A DNA stretch of 46,230 nucleotides from Eubacterium sp. TM05-53 (GTDB lineage Bacteria; Bacillota_I; Bacilli_A; Erysipelotrichales; Erysipelotrichaceae), in assembly GCF_003436425.1 (NCBI RefSeq), contig NZ_QSPK01000012.1, positions 1 to 46,230 on the forward strand, in the 5' to 3' direction. Positions 16,613 through 25,041 of this stretch are shown in pieces. The position numbers and the translations under genes are program-made. Positions within the stretch are counted from its first letter, which is position 1. Each line of letters starts with the position of its first letter. Below the pieces are notes generated by a model. The model was not told where the DNA came from. It worked only from the letters and a program-made list of their open reading frames with translations, and made no database searches.

Positions 16613-18418
16613 TTATTCTACAGTTACACTTTTTGCAAGGTTACGAGGTTTATCTACATCGCAACCTTTTTCTTTTGCGACATAGTAAGCTAATTCCTGC
16701 AACAAGACAGTTGCTGGAATACAACTTAGTAATGGATCTACATCTGGAATGCGAATCACATACTCAAAACCTTCTGTATTCTGATTTTGAGATGCAATCA
16801 AAATGACCTTGGCTCCTCGAGCCACTGTTTCTAAAATGTTAGAAATTGTCTTTTGTGCAACACTAGGCTGTGTAGCTAACGCAATCACAACTGTATCTTT
16901 TTCGATCAATGCGATTGGACCATGTTTCAATTCACCAGCCATATATGCATCGGCATGCACATACGAAACTTCTTTTAGTTTTAACGCACCTTCTAAAACA
17001 CTTAAATAATCCAGTTGTCTACCAATAAAGTATGCATCTTTTTGATTCGTTAATAGTTTAGCAAATTCAGCCATTTTTTCTTCTTGTGCAAGCATTTGTT
17101 CAACTGCATCTGGCATTTGTTTCAACTGATTGATCATATGATTTTTACATACCACACCCTTATTAAATAAAGACGCTAACTTTAAACATAGACATGCCAA
17201 CAACACAAGTTGAGTTGTATAAGCTTTTGTACTTGCGACCGCAATTTCTGGTCCAGCACAAGTATATAAAACGTAATCAGATAATCGAGCTAAACTAGAA
17301 CCTAACACATTTGTCACAGATAGTGTTTGGGCTTTGTTTTCTTTCGAAAGTTTTAATGCTGCCAAAGTATCGGCTGTTTCTCCAGATTGTGAAACAAAGA
17401 TGCATAAAGTGTTTTCATCAATTCGATAATTTCCATATCTAAACTCACTTGCACTAATGCAGTAAATCGGTAAATCAATCCATGTGCGCAATAAATATTG
17501 AGCATACAAACTCGCATGATAAGCTGTTCCACATGCAATCAAATAAATTTGATTGATTTTTGAAACATCTAAACCAGATAATTCTGGCATTGCCAAATTA
17601 TTTTCAATATGCGCTCTTAACGTTTCTTTGATTACGTATGGCTGTTCATGCATTTCCTTCTGCATAAAAGTATCATATCCACCTTTTTGAGCTGCACAAG
17701 CATCATATGAAATATGCATCCAATTTGTTGAAACAGGATCTCCAAAGAAATCATAGACTTCAATACTTCCAGGTTTTAATACGGCCATCTGTCCATCTTC
17801 TAAAGCGCAAATATCTTTTGTGTAATCTAACACAGCTGGAATATCACTTGCACAAAATGCAGATGTATCTGTTTTTCCTAAAATCATTGGACTTTCTTTT
17901 TTTGCGACAAAAACGCAGTCCGGATAATCTGTACAAACTACACATAGCGCAAAACTACCTTGAAGGTATTGCACACATTTTTTTAAAGCGTACATCATAT
18001 CGCCTTGATAATAGTAATCCAACATATGAACGATAACTTCACTATCCGTCTGTGACTGGAATGTATATCCTTGTTCTAATAAACATTCCTTGATTGATGC
18101 ATAGTTTTCAATGATTCCATTGTGCACGATTGAAATTGTTTCACTCTCATTTGTATGAGGATGTGAATTCATATTACTTGGAACACCATGTGTTGCCCAA
18201 CGTGTATGTCCAATTCCTGTATGTTCAGGATGTTCTTTTTCATTCAACAATTCCTTTAAATTCGTTAGACGTCCTTTTGCCTTATACGTTTCTAGATGGT
18301 GATTCGAAACGAGAGTCACGCCTGCAGAATCGTATCCTCGATATTCGAGTTTTTCTAAACCCTGCAATAAAAATGGTAAAGCACTCTCTTTACCCGCGTA
18401 CGCTGTGATTCCACACAT
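16613..18418 (-). CDS. glmS: Glutamine--fructose-6-phosphate aminotransferase (isomerizing)
   Basis: 601 residues, full length. It makes glucosamine-6-phosphate from fructose-6-phosphate and glutamine, the first step to UDP-GlcNAc for peptidoglycan and teichoic acid. The N-terminal Ntn amidotransferase starts MCGITAYAG with catalytic Cys after Met removal, followed by HTRWATHG and a GNF-like NNLAMPE region later. Two SIS domains follow: YLIACGTAYHASL and SQSGETADTLAAL, then HGPIALIEKD and the C-terminal KPRNLAKSVTVE typical of GlmS. Expression is controlled by the upstream glmS ribozyme and possibly by a second hairpin over the ribosome binding site. It is monocistronic, with its own promoter. 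Confidence 0.97.
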   Translation of the reverse strand: MCGITAYAGKESALPFLLQGLEKLEYRGYDSAGVTLVSNHHLETYKAKGRLTNLKELLNEKEHPEHTGIGHTRWATHGVPSNMNSHPHTNESETISIVHNGIIENYASIKECLLEQGYTFQSQTDSEVIVHMLDYYYQGDMMYALKKCVQYLQGSFALCVVCTDYPDCVFVAKKESPMILGKTDTSAFCASDIPAVLDYTKDICALEDGQMAVLKPGSIEVYDFFGDPVSTNWMHISYDACAAQKGGYDTFMQKEMHEQPYVIKETLRAHIENNLAMPELSGLDVSKINQIYLIACGTAYHASLYAQYLLRTWIDLPIYCISASEFRYGNYRIDENTLCIFVSQSGETADTLAALKLSKENKAQTLSVTNVLGSSLARLSDYVLYTCAGPEIAVASTKAYTTQLVLLACLCLKLASLFNKGVVCKNHMINQLKQMPDAVEQMLAQEEKMAEFAKLLTNQKDAYFIGRQLDYLSVLEGALKLKEVSYVHADAYMAGELKHGPIALIEKDTVVIALATQPSVAQKTISNILETVARGAKVILIASQNQNTEGFEYVIRIPDVDPLLSCIPATVLLQELAYYVAKEKGCDVDKPRNLAKSVTVE

Positions 18419-18426
18419 TATAAAAA

Positions 18427-18456
18427 ATCCTCCTATAAATTATTATCATGGAGGAT
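18427..18456 (-). promoter_or_regulatory. Hairpin pairing the glmS ribosome binding site
   Basis: On the minus strand ATCCTCC (18456-18450) pairs perfectly with GGAGGAT (18433-18427) across a 16-base loop, followed by TTTTTT. The second arm is the glmS Shine-Dalgarno sequence, 10 bases from the ATG. The hairpin could block translation and also resembles a weak terminator. Confidence 0.6.
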
Positions 18457-18467
18457 ACCAAATGGCT

Positions 18468-18586
18468 TTGTTCAATGTTCGCACATTGGTTTTGTCCATC
18501 GTTAAAGGTTGTATCAACCTCCAGACTACCCGCCGAATCTTTCGATAAGTCTGGTCCTCGTCAACTAAATACTTAGTCCTGGCGCT
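18468..18586 (-). ncRNA. glmS ribozyme (glucosamine-6-phosphate activated)
   Basis: Minus-strand sequence upstream of glmS matches the glmS ribozyme. It has AGCGCCAGGAC at the 5' end, with cleavage expected between A18586 and G18585, then TTGACGAGGACCAG, TATCGAAAGATTCGGCGGG, and a terminal P4 hairpin CAATGT/ACATTG (18488-18473). Binding of GlcN6P makes the RNA cut itself, and the downstream mRNA is then degraded, giving feedback control of GlmS. Confidence 0.93.
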
Positions 18587-18617
18587 ATTTTTTACTACAT
18601 CTCCATGAATAATGAAT

Positions 18618-18645
18618 ATTATACAAAAAATGGGACATTTGTCAA
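18618..18645 (-). promoter_or_regulatory. Promoter of glmS
   Basis: TTGACA (18645-18640), a 16-base spacer and TATAAT (18623-18618) on the minus strand, both perfect consensus. Transcription starts about 25 bases before the ribozyme cleavage site. The -35 box overlaps the T-run of the parB terminator. Confidence 0.88.
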
Positions 18646-18667
18646 AAAAAGAAGACTTACTCTTCTT
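18644..18667 (-). terminator. Terminator of the rsmG-parA-parB operon
   Basis: AAGAAGA pairs with TCTTCTT around GTAAG on the minus strand, followed by a run of T. The parB stop codon lies in the loop. Confidence 0.78.
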
Positions 18668-19535
18668 CGACTAGATTCAATAATTCTAGCACTCGATTTA
18701 AGTCTTCTTTATTTTCATAATGAATAGAAATGGCATTTTTACTGATAGATACCGATGTTTGAAAGAATTCCTGAAGCTTTTCTTTAGCTGCCTTCACATA
18801 AATATCTTCTTTTGGCTTTTCCACCGGTTTTTTGTTGTTGGTATCCTTTACAATTTGTTCTACCTTACGCACAGATAAGCCTTGATCAATAGCTTGTTTT
18901 GCAACTTTACGCATACTCGCCTCTGTCTTAAGACCTAATAAAGCTCGCACATGCCCCATGCTTAATTGTTTACTTACAACATATTCCTGTACATCTTCAG
19001 GTAATTTCAATAGTCGTAATAAATTTGTGATGTGTTCACGTGATTTTCCGACGCGATGAGCCAACTGCTCTTGTGTATATCCTAAGCGTTGAATCAATTT
19101 TTCATACGCTTTTGCTTCTTCTATTACATTTAGATCTTCACGTTGAATATTCTCTAACAAAGCAATTTCCATCATTTCCTGATCATCAAAATCAACAATG
19201 ATAGCTGGAATATCTTTTAATCCGGCAAGTTTTGAAGCTCTTAATCTTCTTTCACCGGCAATCAAATCATATCCTTGGATACTCTTCTTAACTAGAATGG
19301 GTGTAAATACACCATGTTGCTTAATAGATGAACTTAATTCTTTTAAAGCTTCATCATCAAATACTTTACGAGGCTGATATGGATTTGGACGAATCTCATC
19401 CACAGGAATTTTTGACTGTTCCTGTCTTTCAACTTCCATATCTCCGTTTTGAATATCATCTAATACCTTAGAAACGTCTTGTCCAAAAATACTAGACAAT
19501 CCTTTTCCTAAACGAGCATTATTTTTGTTATCCAT
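18657..19535 (-). CDS. parB: Chromosome partitioning protein ParB
   Basis: 292 residues. It binds parS sites as a CTP-dependent clamp and with ParA/SMC helps segregate and organise the origin. The N-terminus LGKGLSSIFG is typical; the CTP-binding/ParB box includes NPYQPRKVF and GERRLRASKLAG (about residues 50-105). The helix-turn-helix is YTQEQLAHRVGKSREHITNLLRLLKLP (about 150-177), and the C-terminal region dimerises. GGAGG lies 7 bases before the ATG. Immediately after parA, in the order rsmG-parA-parB. I see no good 16-bp parS in this window apart from a partial match near 34650. Confidence 0.95.
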   Translation of the reverse strand: MDNKNNARLGKGLSSIFGQDVSKVLDDIQNGDMEVERQEQSKIPVDEIRPNPYQPRKVFDDEALKELSSSIKQHGVFTPILVKKSIQGYDLIAGERRLRASKLAGLKDIPAIIVDFDDQEMMEIALLENIQREDLNVIEEAKAYEKLIQRLGYTQEQLAHRVGKSREHITNLLRLLKLPEDVQEYVVSKQLSMGHVRALLGLKTEASMRKVAKQAIDQGLSVRKVEQIVKDTNNKKPVEKPKEDIYVKAAKEKLQEFFQTSVSISKNAISIHYENKEDLNRVLELLNLVEEE

Positions 19536-19537
19536 GA

Positions 19538-20314
19538 CTATGCCTCCTTTGAATTACGTTTTAGTACTTCTTCAGTTAAACCAGCATATGCCTTGGCTCC
19601 TGTACTTTTTGGATCATATTCAAAAATGGACATACCACGGCTAGGTGCTTCCGATAATTTTACATTTCTCGGAATAGAATTTTGATATACAAGCTTACCA
19701 AAAGTTTGACGCACATCCTGCGAAACTTCTACGCTTAATCTTGTTCGAATATCAAACATTGTTAATAAAATACCTTCAATTTTTAAATTTCGGTTACTTG
19801 TTCTTTGGACAAGACGAATTGTGATCAACAACTGCGTAACTCCTTCCAATGCATAATATTCACACTGTACTGGAATCAAAATGCTGTCGGCTGCTGTTAA
19901 TGCATTGGTATTCAATAGTCCAAGTGATGGTGGACAATCAATAATAATGTAATCATATTGATCTCGAATAGGTGCAATGGCTTTTTTCAATAATTCTTCT
20001 TTACCTGCTTCCATCTTATCCATGTCTAAATCAGCTCCAGCTAAATTAATATTGGCTGGAACAATATCGATTCTTGGATTCATTTTAGGTACGATGGCCT
20101 GCTGAATAGGAACTCCCTCCATTAATACGGAGTGAATTGTAGCTTGTGAATTGTTTTGATTCGCATTCAATCCTTGTGTTGCATTCCCTTGTGAATCGAA
20201 ATCAATCAACAATACTTTTTTTCCTACATGTGCAAGTCCACTTGCTAAATTTATAGATGTCGTAGTTTTACCTACTCCACCTTTTTGATTCGAAATTGCG
20301 ATAACTTTTCCCAT
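19538..20314 (-). CDS. parA: Chromosome partitioning ATPase ParA (Soj)
   Basis: 258 residues from ATG 20314. The deviant Walker A KGGVGKTT at residues 11-18 and DxxPS motif (IIIDCPPSLGLL) identify a ParA/MinD-type ATPase, with LIPVQCEYYALEGV as the later switch region. It works with ParB on origin segregation and in relatives controls DnaA. GGAGG lies 7 bases before the ATG. A TTG two codons earlier is not needed. The start lies just after the rsmG stop (TGAGTATGG), so the genes are coupled. Confidence 0.96.
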   Translation of the reverse strand: MGKVIAISNQKGGVGKTTTSINLASGLAHVGKKVLLIDFDSQGNATQGLNANQNNSQATIHSVLMEGVPIQQAIVPKMNPRIDIVPANINLAGADLDMDKMEAGKEELLKKAIAPIRDQYDYIIIDCPPSLGLLNTNALTAADSILIPVQCEYYALEGVTQLLITIRLVQRTSNRNLKIEGILLTMFDIRTRLSVEVSQDVRQTFGKLVYQNSIPRNVKLSEAPSRGMSIFEYDPKSTGAKAYAGLTEEVLKRNSKEA

Positions 20315-20316
20315 AC

Positions 20317-21018
20317 TCAACCCTCCAAAGGTTTTTTCTTGATTTGCCCATACGCTCTAGGATATTTATTGGGCGTATGTTTTACCTTTTTAAAATATAA
20401 ATTAATGCGTGTTGCATCCTCTTCAATCATAAATTTTTCTTCGTCAATCAATTCAACACCTAATGTATCAATTGCCTTTTGCGCATTGATCAACTCTTCG
20501 TGACCATTCTTACCTTTTAATGCCACCATTGTATGATCCATCTTCACAAAAGGAACACAAAGTTCTAATAAAATAGATAGTTTGGCAACTGCACGCGCAC
20601 TGACCACGTCGAAACATTCACGTTTTTCTTTTGCCAAATCTTCAGCTCGAACATTTAATATATCAAGATTTTCCAAGTTCAATTGAGTTTTCACTTCATT
20701 TAAAAAACGACAACGCTTTTGTAAAGGCTCCACCAATGTCATATGAACATGTGGAAATGCAATCTTTACAGGGATACCTGGAAATCCTGCACCTGAACCA
20801 ATATCACACATTGTTTCGAATTTAATATTTGAGAACGGCATAATTGAATCATAAAAATGCTTCTCCCATACTTCTTCTTCCTGTGTAATTGCCGTTAAGT
20901 TCATCTTCTCATTCCATTCAACAAGAAGTTGCATATATTTTTCAAATTGATTCATTTGTTCTTCATTTAATTGGATGCCGGCTTCTAAACAAGCCTTCTG
21001 AAATTCTACTTTAGTCAT
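20317..21018 (-). CDS. rsmG: 16S rRNA m7G527 methyltransferase RsmG (GidB)
   Basis: 233 residues. It methylates N7 of G527 in 16S rRNA using S-adenosylmethionine. The SAM-binding loop is CDIGSGAGFPGIP at 71-83; other family marks are WNEKMNLTAI at 35-44, HFYDS at 54-58 and VSARAVAKL at about 141-149. Loss of this gene gives low-level streptomycin resistance in relatives. First gene of rsmG-parA-parB. Confidence 0.95.
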   Translation of the reverse strand: MTKVEFQKACLEAGIQLNEEQMNQFEKYMQLLVEWNEKMNLTAITQEEEVWEKHFYDSIMPFSNIKFETMCDIGSGAGFPGIPVKIAFPHVHMTLVEPLQKRCRFLNEVKTQLNLENLDILNVRAEDLAKEKRECFDVVSARAVAKLSILLELCVPFVKMDHTMVALKGKNGHEELINAQKAIDTLGVELIDEEKFMIEEDATRINLYFKKVKHTPNKYPRAYGQIKKKPLEG

Positions 21019-21038
21019 GAAAACCCTCCACGCTATCC

Positions 21039-21047
21039 ATTATATCA
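21039..21047 (-). promoter_or_regulatory. Extended -10 promoter of rsmG-parA-parB
   Basis: TGATATAAT on the minus strand (TG at 21047-21046, TATAAT 21044-21039) is a perfect extended -10. No clear -35 is seen, which is usual for this class. Confidence 0.65.
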
Positions 21048-21154
21048 TATAATCGTTTCCGTCGTGTTTTTACTATACGCAATAATTTGACACTATGTAT
21101 GTCGGTTTATTTACTTTATTCATTTATGATACAATTTTAATGAGGAGGTCACTT

Positions 21155-21742
21155 ATGAAAAATTTAAAGAAAGTTTTATTTGGTGTTGTCTTTATCTTAA
21201 TTGCCTTTGTAGGCGGTATATTCTTTGCGAATAAACAAACACAGCCAGAAATTACATCGACATTGATTCAGAATCGAATTGAGCAAGCGAGTGATTTGGT
21301 AACCACAAAATATCATTATACGAAGGTAGGAAAATTTGAAAATTCTTTAAGTCTGAATGGATGGTCTATCCCTTTGACAAACAAATACTTTATTTTAACA
21401 TTTGAAGGTGAAATTCAATTGGGTACAGATTTATCTAAGGCAAATGTAGAGATTAACGACTCAACTATTCATGTGACAGTTAATAAGCCAACTGTTCTTT
21501 CAAATTCAATTGATGAATCAAGTATTGAAGTCTATGATGAAACAAAAAATATTTTTAACCCAATTAGTGTGAGTGACTATAAAGCGTTTGCGGTTGAACA
21601 AAAAAATAAGACTTTAGCAGAAGCCAAGAAAAAGGGATTAATGAAAACAGCTCAAGAAAATACAAAGAAAAGTATTAAAGAGATCATTTCCATTATCCCA
21701 GATACAGATGAATATACGATTGAAGTCACATTCAAGGAGTAA
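21155..21742 (+). CDS. DUF4230 family membrane-anchored protein
   Basis: 195 residues from ATG 21155, chosen because GAGGAGG lies 8 bases upstream; a longer open frame from 21095 has no such site. One N-terminal membrane segment (about residues 7-25, VLFGVVFILIAFVGGIFFA) is followed by an extracytoplasmic domain. The TLIQNRIEQASDLVTTKYHYTKVG pattern is characteristic of DUF4230, a family of unknown function. It is followed 2 bases later by a small alarmone synthetase gene, with which it must be cotranscribed. A probable -10 is TACAAT near 21130. Confidence 0.8.
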   Translation: MKNLKKVLFGVVFILIAFVGGIFFANKQTQPEITSTLIQNRIEQASDLVTTKYHYTKVGKFENSLSLNGWSIPLTNKYFILTFEGEIQLGTDLSKANVEINDSTIHVTVNKPTVLSNSIDESSIEVYDETKNIFNPISVSDYKAFAVEQKNKTLAEAKKKGLMKTAQENTKKSIKEIISIIPDTDEYTIEVTFKE

Positions 21743-21744
21743 TT

Positions 21745-22389
21745 ATGGCAAATTTAAAATTAGTTGATGCTTTTACAGATTTTGTAGAAGAAAGCACACT
21801 ACCCTATCGTCAAATGATGACCTATTATAATTGCGCATTAATGGAAGTAGAAACTAAATTTAAAGTTCTTAACGAACAATTCTCCCTGTTCTATGATCGC
21901 AATCCTATTGAGTCGATTCATACGCGTATCAAATCGCAATCGAGTATTCTGAAAAAGCTTCAAAAGAAAAACTTGCCACTAACGATTTCAAACATTGAAA
22001 ACAATCTGTTCGATATTGCCGGTGTGCGTGTGGTATGTTCTTTCACAGAAGACATTTATTCTCTAGCCAATTCATTTCTTAGCCAGGATGATATTCGATT
22101 GATTGAAAAAAAGGATTATATTCAAAATCCTAAAGAAAATGGATATCGTAGCCTTCACCTTATTGTAGAAATCCCTATCTTTTTATCCGATGAGAAAAAA
22201 TGGGTCAAAGTTGAAGTGCAATTTAGAACGATCGCCATGGATTTTTGGGCAAGTCTTGAACATAAGATTCGTTATAAAAAAAATTTATCAAAAGAACGCT
22301 TAGATGAAATTGATAAAGAATTACTAGAGTGTGCCAAGATTTGTAAGACACTGGATGAGAAAATGGAAGAAATAAAGACGGGAAATTAA
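21745..22389 (+). CDS. relQ: Small alarmone synthetase, RelQ/SAS1-type (p)ppGpp synthetase
   Basis: 214 residues, a single RelA/SpoT synthetase domain with no hydrolase or regulatory domains, as in RelQ (YjbM). It transfers pyrophosphate from ATP to GDP or GTP. Key segments are IHTRIKSQSSILKKLQ (about 52-67), DIAGVRVVCSF (about 91-101), NGYRSLHLIVE (about 131-141) and VEVQFRTIAMDFWASLEHKIRYK (about 155-177). It pairs with the DUF4230 gene on the plus strand, which is unusual company for this enzyme and may link membrane state to alarmone level; that link is inferred. The stop codon lies in the terminator loop. Confidence 0.93.
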   Translation: MANLKLVDAFTDFVEESTLPYRQMMTYYNCALMEVETKFKVLNEQFSLFYDRNPIESIHTRIKSQSSILKKLQKKNLPLTISNIENNLFDIAGVRVVCSFTEDIYSLANSFLSQDDIRLIEKKDYIQNPKENGYRSLHLIVEIPIFLSDEKKWVKVEVQFRTIAMDFWASLEHKIRYKKNLSKERLDEIDKELLECAKICKTLDEKMEEIKTGN

Positions 22390-22408
22390 CTTTCCCGTCT
22401 AATTTTTT
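22377..22408. terminator. Bidirectional terminator between relQ and the transporter gene
   Basis: GACGGGAAA (22377-22385) pairs with TTTCCCGTC (22391-22399) around TTAAC; TTTTTTT follows on the plus strand. Both converging genes end inside or next to it. Confidence 0.88.
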
Positions 22409-23592
22409 TCATATACTTCTTCAAAAGACACCTTTGCGTCTTGTGAGTTTTCTTTCATGAATTTACGATTCTTATAGAATCCTACTGTTAATAATGGAAC
22501 GATGATGATTGCGATACCTAGATATCCACAATATCCATAGCCATACTTAACAACGTTTGTTAGTCCTACAAATGAGATTCCCATAGAAACGATCATGATA
22601 AATGCTGAAACTAAAGCTCTACGTACAGGTACGTTTTCAACTTTTTGAAGGAATTTCACATTTTCAAAACGATTCACAAATCCAAAGATGACACAAACTG
22701 CACTTGAGATCAAACATAAGAATAATACCAATCCATAAAGTGCTACAAGCCAGTTTGCTCCAAATGATTTTAATGTTGTTAATGTTGGTAAAGTTGTTCC
22801 GTTTGGCTGAGTCAAATAATAGTGTTGCCAACAAAGTAACATCAATACGGCAAGACCTAATCCTAACATATTTAATGTGAAAGTTAATGCCATTGAGCGA
22901 TCACAATCTTGTTTTGTTTTTAAAACACTTGTTCCACAAACTAAGATAGCTGGTACTGTAACCCATTGGAAAGCTGAATAAGTAACACCGTTCCAAGCTG
23001 CTTTTGGAAGTTGACTCCATCCATGTACTGAAAAATCAACACGCATAACATCTAATAAATTATGTCCATTTAATAAACCTACTGTATAAATAGAAACAGC
23101 TAGAACTAAAATTACTACACCCATATATGTACTTGCTCTACGAATCAAGCCTACACCAAAAATTGTTAAGAATAATACAACAAGACCAATCACAAATGTT
23201 CCTAGATAGTAATTTAATCCAAAATATTGTGTCAATGCACTGGCTGCACCAGAGATACATGATGCAACAACCATTAAAACCATGATATTAAAGAATAATT
23301 CAAATAATAGTTCCACTTTATCAAATGGGTGATATAAACATTCAAATAGTTCTTTATACGTTTTTAGGCCACATGAATTCATCATGATCTGACCTTCACG
23401 AATTGTCATTGCTAAAAGTAACATCGCAACGGCAACCCCAACAATAGCTGGCCACCCTAAACTAACAAACCATGTGTTTTCCTGATTTCCTGTCGCAAAT
23501 CCTCCGCCTGCGTGTGCTGCAAACGCGGTTGTGGCCACTGAAAATGCAGCCATCCATGATCGATTCAATTTTGTGTTCTCTTTCTTTTTCAT
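22399..23592 (-). CDS. YkvI-family membrane transporter under T-box control
   Basis: 397 residues from ATG 23592, with GGGAG about 10 bases upstream; the longer frame to 23652 runs into the T-box terminator and is not translated. About ten membrane segments. The first contains AAFSVATTAFAAHAGGGFATG, the Gly-rich discontinuous helix of the APC/LeuT-like YkvI family. The YkvI group is poorly characterised; relatives move amino acids or other small substrates with cations. The leader is a T-box whose specifier codon reads most naturally as ATC (Ile), so branched-chain amino acid uptake is the best guess. No permease partner or binding protein is nearby, so it should act alone as a secondary transporter. 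Confidence 0.8.
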   Translation of the reverse strand: MKKKENTKLNRSWMAAFSVATTAFAAHAGGGFATGNQENTWFVSLGWPAIVGVAVAMLLLAMTIREGQIMMNSCGLKTYKELFECLYHPFDKVELLFELFFNIMVLMVVASCISGAASALTQYFGLNYYLGTFVIGLVVLFLTIFGVGLIRRASTYMGVVILVLAVSIYTVGLLNGHNLLDVMRVDFSVHGWSQLPKAAWNGVTYSAFQWVTVPAILVCGTSVLKTKQDCDRSMALTFTLNMLGLGLAVLMLLCWQHYYLTQPNGTTLPTLTTLKSFGANWLVALYGLVLFLCLISSAVCVIFGFVNRFENVKFLQKVENVPVRRALVSAFIMIVSMGISFVGLTNVVKYGYGYCGYLGIAIIIVPLLTVGFYKNRKFMKENSQDAKVSFEEVYEKN

Positions 23593-23603
23593 TCTCAAAT
23601 TCT

Positions 23604-23925
23604 CCCTTTCTGCAACAAAAAAAACTTCCGTCTCTTGTTGCCTAATTAACAACTTCAGAGACGAAAGGTAATAATCTTATTCTTCCGCGGTACCACTCTA
23701 ATTCATTCTAATGAATGCCCTCATCGATGCTATCACATCTAGTCTTTATATCGTAAGACATACGTCTATAACTACATTATCGCTACAGCCGCTCCATGGT
23801 GATTTTCATTCTCTAGCTTTACAATATTTTCCACCAAACAATATCTCTCTAGGCTAAAACTTAGTGAATTACTCTTCCATATCAATGCGTTGACTGTATA
23901 ATATAATAATTTACATTTGTTTTCA
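23604..23925 (-). promoter_or_regulatory. T-box riboswitch, probable Ile specifier
   Basis: The minus-strand leader of the YkvI-type gene contains the T-box core AGAGTGGTACCGCGG (23699-23685). Stem I lies upstream (about 23880-23775), with an AGTA S-turn (GAGTAAT), a GGTGG-containing distal loop and a GAAAATCACCAT segment. In that segment ATC followed by A and the closing CCAT (pairing ATGG at 23880-23877) reads as the specifier. It ends in a terminator hairpin. Uncharged tRNA would promote read-through. Confidence 0.88.
23617..23663 (-). terminator. T-box regulated terminator
   Basis: CGTCTCT (23663-23657) with inner GTTG pairs with CAAC and AGAGACG (23635-23629), followed by eight T residues (23624-23617). 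It is the alternative to the antiterminator formed with the T-box core. Confidence 0.88.
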
Positions 23926-23937
23926 AGCGCTTTTGTA
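23908..23937 (-). promoter_or_regulatory. Promoter of the T-box transcript
   Basis: On the minus strand TTGAAA within CGCTTGAAAAC, then a 17-base spacer and TATTAT, just upstream of Stem I. Positions are approximate by a base or two. Confidence 0.7.
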
Positions 23938-23961
23938 AACATTTTTCATTATTTAATGTAA

Positions 23962-23990
23962 AAAAAGAAGAAGCCCTATACCTCTTCCAT
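23962..23990 (-). terminator. Terminator of the teichoic acid gene cluster
   Basis: GAAGAGG pairs with CTTCTTC (one G-T pair) around a loop that includes the stop codon of the last glycerophosphotransferase gene, followed by a T-run on the minus strand. Confidence 0.75.
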
Positions 23991-25040
23991 AATCTGATTG
24001 ATTGTATCGATGACTCGACTTGTGTTTTTTCCATCCGTATATACCATGTACTTTATTTGGAAATAAGACAATTTATCATAATCATACTCTTTAAATTCTA
24101 ATGCCTTGATAAGTTGATTCTCATCTGTACATATTGGTCCTGGAAAATCATTAAAATCAATATTCAATCCAATGTTCTGCTTATATTCTTCTATGTCAGG
24201 AATATAACTGATCATTGGTTTATTTAATAAAGAGTAATCAAATATGACACTTGAATAATCCGAAATCAAACAATCACTCACTTGCATCAATGTATACAAG
24301 TCTTCCTTGTTCATGTTCACTCCACCATTACATTGAATATCTCCAAGTAATGGATGAAATTTATATAGAACCACGTAATCTTTTACTTTTGTGAAATCAA
24401 AAGACTGAATTTTAAAACCATCAATAATGTTACCCCTAAAAGTAGGTGCATACAAACATAATTTCTTATCTTTTAATTCTGGATATTTCAAAAAGAACTC
24501 ATCTCTTTCATTTCTATTTAATAAAGTATCAATTCTTGGCATTCCAGTCACTAACACTTGATTTGTATTTACCCCAAAAGCTTGTGAATATGGTTCCTTC
24601 CAATATTCAGCATTACATAGAACATAATCATAATTACGTACAGGATATTGTCTTTTGATTTGATTACCAAATTTTTTCACGGCTCCACACGCGTGCCAAA
24701 CTTGTAGCACTTTAACATTGGTTGGTTTCATATGACTAATCACATAGTTATTGTCGTTTAAAATCACTAGACTTGATTTTTTTATTTCAACTAACTGTTT
24801 TAAACAATTCAAGAAATATTTAAAATCACCCCATAGATTTTTTTCAAACTTTAATAATATATAATGAATATCATACTTATTCTCGTGACGTAATTGTTTA
24901 TCGATGAGTTTAAAATCACCTGACAATTCACTTTGTGTTAAACTAACAAAAGTAATTCGATTCTTTTTAGGATGCACATAAAAAGTTAAAACATCCACGA
25001 CCCATAAGGCAACATTTAAGATTATTTTGCTTAATCCCAT
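23976..25040 (-). CDS. CDP-glycerol glycerophosphotransferase, TagB-like
   Basis: 354 residues. The family motifs are visible but variant: VWHACGAVKKFG (WHG-type site), GMPRID, YAPTFRG, KFHP and SDYSSVIFDY. The WHACGAVKKFG form and the short length recall TagB/TarB primases, which add the first glycerol phosphate to the lipid-linked disaccharide, rather than the polymerase TagF. It is probably bound to the inner membrane face through N-terminal hydrophobic and basic residues (LSKIILNVALWVVDVL). One base separates it from the next polymerase gene. TagO and TagA are not in this window. Confidence 0.82.
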   Translation of the reverse strand: MGLSKIILNVALWVVDVLTFYVHPKKNRITFVSLTQSELSGDFKLIDKQLRHENKYDIHYILLKFEKNLWGDFKYFLNCLKQLVEIKKSSLVILNDNNYVISHMKPTNVKVLQVWHACGAVKKFGNQIKRQYPVRNYDYVLCNAEYWKEPYSQAFGVNTNQVLVTGMPRIDTLLNRNERDEFFLKYPELKDKKLCLYAPTFRGNIIDGFKIQSFDFTKVKDYVVLYKFHPLLGDIQCNGGVNMNKEDLYTLMQVSDCLISDYSSVIFDYSLLNKPMISYIPDIEEYKQNIGLNIDFNDFPGPICTDENQLIKALEFKEYDYDKLSYFQIKYMVYTDGKNTSRVIDTINQIMEEV

Positions 25041-25041
25041 T

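Noticed and set aside
19031..19046. TTCACGTGA core inside parB as a parS site
   Set aside because: Only the central palindrome matches; flanks do not fit the 16-base consensus, and the bases encode the conserved KSREH part of the ParB helix-turn-helix.
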